From Nocardioides pinisoli (GTDB taxonomy: Bacteria > Actinomycetota > Actinomycetes > Propionibacteriales > Nocardioidaceae), in the NCBI RefSeq assembly GCF_024199985.1, contig NZ_JANARS010000011.1, positions 80,018 through 144,017 on the forward strand: a DNA stretch of 64,000 nucleotides, read 5' to 3'. Below, piece by piece: positions 15,442 to 23,900 of this stretch. Numbering within the stretch: position 1 is the first letter of the stretch; every line of letters starts with the position of its first letter. Both the position numbers and the translations under genes were made by a program. The notes under the pieces were generated by a model. The model made no database searches and was not told the origin of the DNA. It was given only the letters and a program-made list of their open reading frames with translations.

Positions 15442-17841
15442 TCAGCCTCGCCCGTTGCCGTTGCCGCGGCCCCTGTTGCCGTTGTTGCCGTTGCCGTTGC
15501 CGTTGCCACCGCCGTTGCCGCCGTTGTCGGTGGACGGCGGGGGAGGCACGTAGCCCGTCGAGGTGTAGAGCGTGACGGTGTCGCCGCTGCTCAGCTGTGC
15601 TCCACCCTCGGGCGAGGTGTAGGCGACGAGACCGGCCCCGGTCTCGGAGTTGACCTCACCGCCGTCGGCGACGGTGAAGCCGGCGCCCTCGAGGGTCGCG
15701 GTCGCAGCCTCGACGCTCTGGCCCGCCACGTCGGGCACGGTGCTGAGCACGCCGGCGATCTGGTCGCCGGGCGGCGCCTGGAAGTCCTCGTAGGGGAGCT
15801 TGGGTGAGGCCGCTGCCATCGCCTCGCCCCAGATCGGTCCGGCGACCGTCGAGCCGAACGCCTCGTAGATCGGGACGCCGCCGACGGTCTGGCCGTTGAG
15901 GCTGACCCACTCGCCGAACTGGTTGGCGCCGGCCACCATGGCCGCCGTCGCGATGGTGGGCGTGTAGCCGGCGAACCACACCGACATGTTGTTCTGGTTG
16001 GTGCCGGTCTTGCCGGCCGACGGCTTGTCGATGGCCAGGGACGAGCCGAAGCCGCCGGGCTCCATCACGCCGCGCAGGATGTCGTTGACCGCGTCCGCGG
16101 TGGCGCCGGGCATGACCTGCTCGCACTCGGGGGCGAAGTCCTTGAGGACGCCTCCGGAGGAGTCGAGCACCTGGGTGACCGGACGCGGCTCGCAGTGCAG
16201 ACCGCGGGCGGCGAAGGTGGCGTACGCCTGGGCGATCTCGAGCGGGCTGCTGTCGGAGACGCCGAGGATCCACGACGGCACCTTCTGCGCCAGCGGGACC
16301 TTGACGCCCATCTCCTTCGCCAGCTCGAGCGGCTTGCACATGCCCGTCTGGGTCTCCAGCTGAGCGAAGAAGGTATTCACCGACTGCTGCGTGCCGGAGT
16401 AGAGGTCGAACGTGCCCGACCCGGTGGAGTTGGAGACGTTCCAGCCCTCGCCGTCGCCGCGGTAGGGGCCGTCGCAGTTCTCGAACGCCTCGTCCGGGAT
16501 CGTCATCTCCGGCGGGGAGTTGATCGTGGTGCTCAACGGGATGCCCTGGTTGATCGCCTCGGCGAGGACGAACACCTTGAAGGTCGAGCCGGCCTGGAAG
16601 CCGTTGGCGTCGCCGTACTTCTTGGGCACGACGTAGTTCAGGTAGGTCTCGCCGCCCGCCTTGTCCTTGCCCATCGGACGGGACTGCGCGATCGCGCGTA
16701 CGTCGCCGGTGCCGGGCTCGACCATCGCGAGGCCGCCGATGGCCTGGTCGGTCTGGAACACGTGGTTCGAGACCGCGTCGTCGGCGCCCTTCTGCATGTC
16801 GAGGTCGATCGTGGTGTTGATCGTGAGACCGCCGTTGTTGAGCGTGCGGCGACGCTCCTTCGGCGTGTCACCGAGCACCGGGTCCTTGAGCAGCCAGTTG
16901 ACGACGTAGTCGCAGAAGAACGGCGCGCGCGACTGCTGGCAGCCGTTGGGCGACGTCTCGATCTTCAGCGTCTCCCCGATCGGGGTGCCCTTGAGGCGCT
17001 CGGCCTTCTTCTCGGTCAGGATGCCGAGCTGCGCCATGCGGTCGAGGACGACGTTGCGCCGGCTCTCGGCCCGCTCGGGGTTGTCGACCGGGTCGTAGCC
17101 GACGGGGTTCTTCACCAGGCCGGCGAGGGTGGCTGACTCGAGGAGGTTGAGGTCCTTGGCGTTCTTGGAGAAGAAGTGCCGTGCAGCCGACTGCACGCCG
17201 AAGGCGCCGTCGCCGAAGTAGGCGATGTTGAGGTAGCGCTCGAGGATCCAGTCCTTGGTGTGGTTCTTCTCGAACGCGATCGCGTAGCGCAGCTCGCGGA
17301 TCTTGCGAGCGTAGGTCTCCTCGGTCGCCGCCTTGCGCTCCTCGTCGGTCTCCGCCTGGTAGAGCAGCGTCTGCTTCACCATCTGCTGGGTGATCGACGA
17401 GCCGCCCTGCACCGACCCGCCGTTGGCCTGGTTGGTGATGAAGGCCCGGAGCGTGCCCTTGAGGTCGAGGGCGCCGTGGTCGTAGAAGCGGTAGTCCTCG
17501 ATCGCGACGATCGCTTTCACCATGGGCCGGGAGATCGAGGCCAGCGGCACGTTGATGCGGTTCTGGTCGTAGAGCGAGGCGATCAGGTTGCCGTTGACGT
17601 CGTAGATCCGCGTCTTCTGCGACAGGTCCTTGGCCTCGAGCGACTCGGGGAGGTTGACCATGCCCTTGCTGACGTCCTTGGCCGCGACGCCGACCAGGCC
17701 CGCGAAGGGGATGGCCAGGCACGCGACGAGGACACCCATGACGACGGCGACGGCCGCCATCACGGCGAGGTGGGAGGCGACACGACCGGCGTCGGGACGC
17801 CTCTGGGGGCGACCGAGGGAAGAGGACGAGCGTGAGGACAT
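15442..17841 (-). CDS. ponA2: Bifunctional penicillin-binding protein (class A, PonA2-like)
   Basis: 799 residues: polymerises and cross-links peptidoglycan outside the membrane. Seen: one TM helix (about 24-52), GT51 glycosyltransferase with Glu115 in IEDYRFYDH and GGSSITQQ (147-154), transpeptidase with SxxK at 419-422, SVN at 487-489 and KTG at 611-613, one PASTA domain (about 690-755), and a Pro-rich then Gly/Asn repeat tail of about 30 residues. PASTA plus adjacency to the whiB4-like gene matches M. tuberculosis ponA2. ATG 17841 lies 7 bases after a TACTCT hexamer, which supports this start over GTG 17847. Confidence 0.93.
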   Translation of the reverse strand: MSSRSSSSLGRPQRRPDAGRVASHLAVMAAVAVVMGVLVACLAIPFAGLVGVAAKDVSKGMVNLPESLEAKDLSQKTRIYDVNGNLIASLYDQNRINVPLASISRPMVKAIVAIEDYRFYDHGALDLKGTLRAFITNQANGGSVQGGSSITQQMVKQTLLYQAETDEERKAATEETYARKIRELRYAIAFEKNHTKDWILERYLNIAYFGDGAFGVQSAARHFFSKNAKDLNLLESATLAGLVKNPVGYDPVDNPERAESRRNVVLDRMAQLGILTEKKAERLKGTPIGETLKIETSPNGCQQSRAPFFCDYVVNWLLKDPVLGDTPKERRRTLNNGGLTINTTIDLDMQKGADDAVSNHVFQTDQAIGGLAMVEPGTGDVRAIAQSRPMGKDKAGGETYLNYVVPKKYGDANGFQAGSTFKVFVLAEAINQGIPLSTTINSPPEMTIPDEAFENCDGPYRGDGEGWNVSNSTGSGTFDLYSGTQQSVNTFFAQLETQTGMCKPLELAKEMGVKVPLAQKVPSWILGVSDSSPLEIAQAYATFAARGLHCEPRPVTQVLDSSGGVLKDFAPECEQVMPGATADAVNDILRGVMEPGGFGSSLAIDKPSAGKTGTNQNNMSVWFAGYTPTIATAAMVAGANQFGEWVSLNGQTVGGVPIYEAFGSTVAGPIWGEAMAAASPKLPYEDFQAPPGDQIAGVLSTVPDVAGQSVEAATATLEGAGFTVADGGEVNSETGAGLVAYTSPEGGAQLSSGDTVTLYTSTGYVPPPPSTDNGGNGGGNGNGNGNNGNRGRGNGNGRG
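15445..15525 (-). repeat. Gly-Asn codon repeat at the 3' end of ponA2
   Basis: Imperfect GGCAAC/GGCAAT/GGCCGC hexamer repeats encode the Gly/Asn/Arg tail of the penicillin-binding protein. Such slippage-prone repeats may vary in copy number between strains. Confidence 0.7.
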
Positions 17842-17848
17842 GGGCACC

Positions 17849-17854
17849 AGAGTA
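17849..17854 (-). promoter_or_regulatory. -10 element for leaderless ponA2
   Basis: TACTCT on the minus strand ends 7 bases before ATG 17841; no ribosome site. Confidence 0.5.
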
Positions 17855-18037
17855 CGGGGCGGACGCCTACCACCCGGAATTCCAGCCGCGCAGTCGAATA
17901 GTCACATCGGACTATACGAATTGAGCCACACGGTCCCTGTCTGGACCGGGGTAGTTCGTTTACTTTTTCATCACGAGTCGAGGATGGCCGCTATGGGGGC
18001 GGCCGACCGGCTCGACAATCACCGTGGGGTTTGACTT
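17855..18037. promoter_or_regulatory. Divergent region between ponA2 and whiB4-like gene
   Basis: Unusually AT-rich for the window. It contains TATAGT on the minus strand (17912-17917), a T-run (17963-17968) and an inverted repeat GGCCGC/GCGGCC around 17989. These are likely regulatory, but no promoter for the regulator could be fixed. Confidence 0.4.
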
Positions 18038-18325
18038 ATGTGGGTCGAGGACTGGGCAGCACGCGCCGCGTGCAAGGGCGACACTCCGGACGCGCTGTTC
18101 GTGCGTGGCGCGGAGCAGAACAAGGCGAAGCAGGTGTGCGCGGGGTGCCCCGTGCGGACCGAGTGCCTCGCCGAGGCGCTGGACAACCAGATCGAGTGGG
18201 GTGTCTGGGGAGGCATGACCGAGCGTGAGCGCCGTGCGCTGCTCCGCCGTCGTCCCGGTTCGTCGTGGCGCACCATCCTGGAGACCGCCCGCACCAAGGT
18301 CGAGACTCCCTCCGTCACGGTCTGA
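18038..18325 (+). CDS. whiB4: WhiB-family iron-sulfur transcription factor (WhiB4/WblA-type)
   Basis: 95 residues. Four cluster-binding Cys at 12, 34, 37 and 43 (C-x21-C-x2-C-x5-C), then the GVWGGMTERERRALL beta-turn and basic C-terminal DNA-binding helix (55-75). Wbl proteins carry an O2/NO-sensitive 4Fe-4S cluster. The FVRGAEQ sequence and its place between ponA2 and the two ArsA/Get3-like ATPases match mycobacterial whiB4 and Streptomyces wblA, which govern redox response and development respectively. Both roles are family knowledge, not shown here. Confidence 0.9.
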   Translation: MWVEDWAARAACKGDTPDALFVRGAEQNKAKQVCAGCPVRTECLAEALDNQIEWGVWGGMTERERRALLRRRPGSSWRTILETARTKVETPSVTV

Positions 18326-18333
18326 GACGTGCA

Positions 18334-18410
18334 GCGGCGAGTGAGGAACGAGCTCGCCGCGTGGGCACGGCCAGATCGAGCAAGACCCGCGGCTGAGGCA
18401 CGAAGCCGCG
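18334..18410 (+). terminator. Two tandem hairpins after whiB4
   Basis: First stem GCGGCGAG/CTCGCCGC (18334-18341 with 18353-18360); second stem CGCGGCT/AGCCGCG (18388-18394 with 18404-18410). They separate the convergent regulator and ATPase genes. Confidence 0.6.
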
Positions 18411-18430
18411 ATGGTCGCGTCGAGATCCCT

Positions 18431-18590
18431 TGTGGAGGCAACGCAATCTCAGGATTGCCTCGCCAGGCTCTCGCCGATCGCACGCAGTCCGTCGAGGTCG
18501 TGGACGTCGCTGTGGAGGCAACGCAATCTCAGGATTGCCTCGCCAGGCTCTCGCCGATCGCACGCAGTCCGTCGAGGTCGTGGACGTCGC
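18431..18590. repeat. Perfect 80-bp tandem duplication at the end of the ATPase gene
   Basis: 18431-18510 and 18511-18590 are identical over 80 bases. The unit holds the last codons and stop of the ATPase gene plus its downstream hairpin-like AGGCAACGCAATCTCAGGAT segment. Only the second copy is joined to the gene; the first is a detached tail. 80 is not a multiple of 3, but since the duplication extends past the stop the reading frame is unharmed. Confidence 0.95.
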
Positions 18591-19716
18591 TCGCCATCGC
18601 GGGCACGACCGCGGTCGGCACCTTCGGGTGGGCGGCGGCGAAGCGCTCGCGCAGGTGCTGCTCGCGCTCGATGATGCGGACCCGGTCGGCGTGCAGCCGC
18701 AGCAGGCCGGCGGTCACGGACGAGGAGTCGCCCTGCTGGAGCCGGTCGGCGGCCGTGATCGCCGCCTCGGCCGACAGTGCGGTGCGTGCTGACGGGCTGG
18801 CCCGGTTGACGACCAGGCCGGCCAGCGGCATGTCGTCATCGGTGAGCCGCTCGACGAAGTAGGCCGCCTCCCGCAGCGCGTCGGGCTCTGGAGCCGCGAC
18901 CACGACGAACGACGTGGCGTCCGCCTGCAGGAGCGCGAAGGTCTTATCGGCCCGCTGCCGGAAGCTGCCGAACAGGGTGTCGAGGGCCGTGACGAAGGTC
19001 TGCACGTCCTTGAGCATCTGGCCGCCCAGGATCTTGGCGAGGGCGTTGGTCACCACCGAGAAGCCGGCGGTCATCAACCGCGCCGGTCCGCGGGCGGGGG
19101 CGACGAGCAGGCGGATCAGCCGACCGTCGAGGAAGCTGGACAGCCGCTCGGGAGCGTCGAGGAAGTCGAGCGCCGAGCGCGAGGGCGGGGTGTCGACCAC
19201 GATCAGGTCGTACCTGCCGTCGGCGAGCGCCTGACGGTGCAGCTGGCCCAGCTTCTCCATCGCCATGTATTCCTGCGTGCCGGCGAAGGAGCTCGACAGC
19301 GCGACGTAGAACGGGTTCTCGAGGATCTGCCTCGCCTTCTCCGGGCTGGCCTGCGACTCGACCACCTCGTCGAAGGTGCGCTTCATGTCGAGCATCATCG
19401 CGTCGAGCGACCCGCCCGCGTCCGCGCCGACCGACGGCACCGGTCGCGGGGTGTTGTCGAGCTGCTCGATGCCCATCGCCTGCGCGAGGCGCCGAGCCGG
19501 GTCGATCGTCAGCACGACGACCTTGCGGCCCCGCTCGGCGGCCCGCAGCGCGAGCGCCGCCGACGTCGTCGTCTTGCCGACCCCGCCCGCGCCGCAGCAC
19601 ACGATGATCTCGGTGCTCCGGTCGTCGAGCAGCGCGTCGATGTCGAGGACCGGGGCAGCGGCAGGTCGCGAGGAGGCGGTCGTCGCCGGAGTGGTGCTCA
19701 TCGGGGTGATCTTCAT
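18529..19716 (-). CDS. Get3/ArsA-like ATPase, Rv3680-type (BagB-like)
   Basis: 395 residues. P-loop GAGGVGKTT (42-50), switch II region DTPPSRSALDFL, and the DPARRLAQAMG stretch are ArsA/Get3 hallmarks. The extra signature lysine of deviant Walker A motifs is replaced by Ala43, unlike the partner gene. The order and strand match M. tuberculosis Rv3680, which pairs with Rv3679 as a Get3-like complex. The first 20 residues are Ser/Thr/Ala-rich and probably disordered. ATG 19716 overlaps the upstream stop (ATGA), so the two ATPases are translationally coupled. The client is unknown; despite the name, arsenite transport is unlikely. Confidence 0.88.
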   Translation of the reverse strand: MKITPMSTTPATTASSRPAAAPVLDIDALLDDRSTEIIVCCGAGGVGKTTTSAALALRAAERGRKVVVLTIDPARRLAQAMGIEQLDNTPRPVPSVGADAGGSLDAMMLDMKRTFDEVVESQASPEKARQILENPFYVALSSSFAGTQEYMAMEKLGQLHRQALADGRYDLIVVDTPPSRSALDFLDAPERLSSFLDGRLIRLLVAPARGPARLMTAGFSVVTNALAKILGGQMLKDVQTFVTALDTLFGSFRQRADKTFALLQADATSFVVVAAPEPDALREAAYFVERLTDDDMPLAGLVVNRASPSARTALSAEAAITAADRLQQGDSSSVTAGLLRLHADRVRIIEREQHLRERFAAAHPKVPTAVVPAMASDVHDLDGLRAIGESLARQS

Positions 19717-20738
19717 GCCATCCCCTGGAGGCGCAGCAGCTGGGCGAGCTCGACGAGGGCTCCCTGGTCGATGCCGCCGGCCAGGCGCGGGAGCTCGTAG
19801 GTCGGCACTCCCTCGGCCGCGACGAGCGCGCGCTGCTCGTCCTCGAGCTGTCGTCGTACGGCGTGGTCGCGCGCCTCTGCGACGAGGGACTCCACCAGCC
19901 CCGCGTCGACGTCCACCCGCGCGCGCGTGAGGTCGGAGGTGACCGCGGTGGGGTCGACGGCGTCGTCGCGGACCAGCGCCAGAGCGCTCGGGCTGAGCTC
20001 CTGGGGGCGCACCAGGTTGACCACGACCCCGCCGACGGGGAGGCCTGCGGCCCGCAGCTCGGCGATACCGTCGGACGTCTCCTGCACGGGCATCTCCTCG
20101 AGGATCGTGACCACGTGCACGGCCGTGCGCGGCGAGCGCAGCAGCTCCATCACCTTGTCGGCCTGGGACTTGATGGGGCCGACCTTGGCGAGCCCGGCCA
20201 GCTCGGAGTTGACGCCGAGGAACTGGCTGATGCGGCCCGTGGGTGGTGCGTCGAGCACCACGGCGTCGTAGGTGACCTGGTCCTTGTGCCGGCCGCCGCG
20301 GGGCCGCTGCACCGCCTCGTAGATCTTGCCGGTGAGGAGCACGTCGCGCACGCCGGGGGCGACGGTGGTGGCGAAGTCGATGGCACCGATGCGGTCGAGT
20401 GCCTTCCCGGCGCGCCCCAGCTTGTAGTACATCGAGAGGTACTCGAGCAGCGCCGACTCCGGGTCGATGTGCAGCGCGTGGACCTGGCCGGCGCGGCCGT
20501 CCGCGTCGGGGGCCCCCTTGGCGATGCGGCGCTCCTCGTAGGGGAGCGGGTCGATGTCGAACATGCGCGCGATGCCCTGGCGACCCTCGACCTCGCAGAG
20601 GAGCACGTTGCGCCCCGACGTCGCGAGCGCGAGGGCGAGCGCCGCGGCCACGGTGGTCTTCCCGGTCCCGCCTTTGCCGGTGACGACGTGGAGGCGCACC
20701 TTCGGCCAGTCGACGGGACGGTCGGTGCTGGCGGTCAC
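19713..20738 (-). CDS. Get3/ArsA-like ATPase, Rv3679-type (BagA-like)
   Basis: 341 residues. Deviant Walker A GKGGTGKTT (21-29) retains the signature Lys22; DAPPTGRISQFL is the switch II/A-motif. It is coupled by a 4-base overlap to the second ATPase; a heterodimer in which only this subunit supplies the signature lysine is plausible. GTG 20738 gives the N-terminus just ahead of the P-loop and sits 6 bases after TATCCT. It is the last gene of the conserved ponA2-whiB4-ATPase block; everything beyond 20739 is accessory until 52390. Confidence 0.88.
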   Translation of the reverse strand: MTASTDRPVDWPKVRLHVVTGKGGTGKTTVAAALALALATSGRNVLLCEVEGRQGIARMFDIDPLPYEERRIAKGAPDADGRAGQVHALHIDPESALLEYLSMYYKLGRAGKALDRIGAIDFATTVAPGVRDVLLTGKIYEAVQRPRGGRHKDQVTYDAVVLDAPPTGRISQFLGVNSELAGLAKVGPIKSQADKVMELLRSPRTAVHVVTILEEMPVQETSDGIAELRAAGLPVGGVVVNLVRPQELSPSALALVRDDAVDPTAVTSDLTRARVDVDAGLVESLVAEARDHAVRRQLEDEQRALVAAEGVPTYELPRLAGGIDQGALVELAQLLRLQGMA

Positions 20739-20744
20739 GAGCCG

Positions 20745-20750
20745 AGGATA
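20745..20750 (-). promoter_or_regulatory. -10 element for the ATPase operon
   Basis: TATCCT on the minus strand, 6 bases before GTG 20738; leaderless arrangement. Confidence 0.5.
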
Positions 20751-20871
20751 GCCAGCGGTCCGCGACGCCCCACCGGCGCTTCTAAGCGGGAACGCGCGTC
20801 TTTGTGTCCACGCCTTCCGTCTTTTGCTTGACCACCAGACAAAAGTCTGTGAGCGTCCCTCGGAGACGGTC

Positions 20872-20887
20872 CGTGACCCACGTCACA
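20872..20887 (+). promoter_or_regulatory. Probable CRP binding site
   Basis: CGTGA-CCCACG-TCACA matches the actinobacterial CRP consensus TGTGA-N6-TCACA at 9 of 10 positions. It lies 70 bases before the ThuA/sugar-dehydrogenase start; just upstream (20821-20849) are TTGACC and short inverted repeats. A CRP gene is in this window at 57212-57889. Confidence 0.65.
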
Positions 20888-20957
20888 AGCGCAGTCATCC
20901 GCTGCCCGCGCGCCGCTCGAACACCTGCTCACCTGCTCGCCTTCTGGAGGCTCCGGG

Positions 20958-23900
20958 ATGTCCCTCACCACCTCGCCACGACCGATCGTCCGTCGGTCGT
21001 CCGTCGGCACCGCGCTGACCGCCGCGCTCGCGCTCGTCGGCAGCGTCCTGCTCGGCGTCGTCGCCGCCGTGCCCGCACAGGCCCACGAGGGCCACGGGCA
21101 CGTGCTGATCTTCACCGAGGACGCCGCCGGCGACTGGCACGACGCTGCCATCGCGCAGGCGACGCCGAAGGTCGAGGCGGCTCTCGAGGCCGAGGGCATG
21201 GAGGTGACCGTCGTCCACAAGGAGACCGCCGGCGGCTCCGAGGCCGTGTTCACCGACGAGGGGCTGGCGCCCTTCGACGCGATCCTCGTCTTCCAGGCCA
21301 ACGGCGACCCATGGAACGCCTCCGAGAAGGCGGCGCTCGAGCGCTGGCAGGCGGCGGGCAACGGGATCGCAGCGGTGCACAACGCGCTCGACATGCGCGG
21401 CAACTACCCCTGGTGGGACAACATGGTCGGCTCCCTGATGCCCGGCCACGCCCCCACCGGCACGGACCCCGGCCCGTCGGGCGTGGTGCGCAACGAGGAC
21501 ACGACCCACCCCTCCACCAAGCACTTCGAGGGCACCGAGGACGTGACGCGCTGGACGCGCAACGACGAGTGGTACAACTTCAGCAACAACGTGCGCGGCA
21601 CCGCCCACGTGCTCCAGTCCATGGACGAGACCACCTACTCCGGCGGCAACATGGGCTACGACCACCCCATCACCTGGTGCAAGCCCTACGAGGGCGGCCG
21701 CTTCTGGGGCACCGCGCTGGGCCACTTCCCCTCGCACTACGACGAGCCCGACTTCATGGCCGAGCTCGTGGGCGGCATCAAGTACGTCGCCGGGCTCGAG
21801 GAGGGCGACTGCGGCGGCACCGTGTGGAGCAACTACGAGCGCATCCCGCTCGACCAGAACACCTCGGCCCCCTTCGCGATCGACGTCGCCGACGACGGCA
21901 AGGTCTTCTACACCGAGCTCGTCCGCGGCCAGCTGCGGATGTACGACCCGGAGTCGCAGGCGGTGACCACCGTCCTGTCGCTCCCGGTCTACTCCGGCGG
22001 TGAGGACGGCCTGCTCGGCGTCGCGCTCGACCCCGACTTCACGACCAACGGCCACATCTTCCTCTACCGCTCGGCGGAGTCCCCCAACAACGCAGATCCC
22101 GGCAACTTCTGGTCCACCGTCTCCCGCTTCACCTTCGAGAACGGGTCCGTCGACCCCGCCTCGGAGAAGGTGATCATCAAGATCCCCGCCCGGCGCTTGC
22201 CCGACGAGCCCGGCCACACCGGCGGCGGCCTCGACATCGACGACGACGGCAACCTCTTCATCGGTGTCGGCGACGACGTCAACCCCCACTCCGAGCCGTC
22301 CGGCGGCTACGCCCCGCTCTCCGAGCGCGCCGGCACCTTCCACGACGCCCGCGAGACCTCGGCCAACACCAACGACCTGCGCGGCAAGATCCTGCGCATC
22401 ACGCCGGTCGACGAGCCGGGCGAGCCCGGCGCCGGCTCGAGCTACACCATCCCCGACGGCAACCTGTTCCCCGAGTCCGAGGACGCCGGGCGCGACAAGA
22501 CGCTGCCCGAGATCTACGCGATGGGCTTCCGCAACCCGTTCCGCTTCTCCATCGACAGCGAGACCGGCTGGCTGAGCATGGCCGACTACTCGCCCGACAA
22601 CGGCACCGACGCCCCGGCCACCCGCGGCCCCGCCGGCATCGCCGAGTGGAACCTGATCAAGAGCCCGGGCAACTACGGCTGGCCGCTGTGCATGGGCGGC
22701 AACCACCAGGGCCAGAACCCCAACGGCGAGCCGTTCCGCGACGTCGACTACGGCACCACCACGCCGCTCAACCCGCCGGTCGTCGGTGACTACTTCGACT
22801 GCGCCAACCCGGTCAACGACTCGTCGCGCAACACCGGCCTGACCAACCTGCCCCCGGCCCGCGCCGCGGACATGTACTACGGCTACCGCCGCTCGTCGGT
22901 CGGCGCGATCCCGCAGGGCGGTGGCCTGGCCCCGATGGGTGGCCCGATCTACCGCTACGACGAGGAGCTCGAGTCCGACACGAAGTTCCCCGCGTCCTAC
23001 GACGGCAAGCCCTTCTTCTACGACTGGGCGCGCAACAAGATGTACAACATCCAGCTCAAGGACCCGGCCGCCGCGCAGGGCACCCAGGTGGAGAAGGTCA
23101 ACCCGTTCCTGCCCAACGTGCCGTTCCTCGCGCCGATCGACTCCAAGTTCGGTCCCGACGGCTCGATGTACGTCCTCGACTGGGGCGGCGGCTACGGCCG
23201 TGACAACCCGACCTCGGGCCTCTACCGCATCGACTACATCAGCGGCTCGCGCTCGCCGGTCGCCCGCATCGACGCCACGCCCGACTCCGGTCAGGCGCCC
23301 CTCGAGGTGACCTTCGACGGCAGCCGTTCCAGCGACCCCGAGGACGAGGAGCTCACCTACGCCTGGGACTTCGACGGCGACGGCACGACCGACGCCACCG
23401 GCGTCACCGCCACGCACACCTACGAGACGAACGGTGTCTTCGACGCCCGACTGACCGTCACCGACCCGGCCGACAAGAGCGGTACGACGACGGTGCCGAT
23501 CACGGTCGGCAACACCCGGCCCGTGGTCGAGCTCGAGGCCCCGCCCAACGGCGCGTTCTTCGACTTCGGCGACGAGATCAGCTGGAACGTCGAGGTCACC
23601 GACCCCGAGGAGGGTGACGACGTCGACCCGCAGGCGGTCGAGGTCCAGCCCGCCCTGGGCCACGACGACCACGCCCACCCGCTCAACGCCTCGCGCGGCC
23701 TCACCGGCTCGCACGTGACGAGCATCGGTGGCCACGCGGCCGACGAGAACATCTTCTACGCCGTCGACGCCCGCTACACCGACACCGGTGGCGTCGACGG
23801 GGCCGACAAGCTCCTGGGCTCCGACACCGCCGTGATCTTCCCGAAGCTGCGGCAGGCCGAGTGGTTCGACGCCAAGTCGGACACCGCGACCGTGGCGCCG

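Noticed and set aside
15445..15525. Tandem hexamers as a possible CRISPR or regulatory repeat
   Set aside because: They are in frame and encode the Gly/Asn tail of the penicillin-binding protein.
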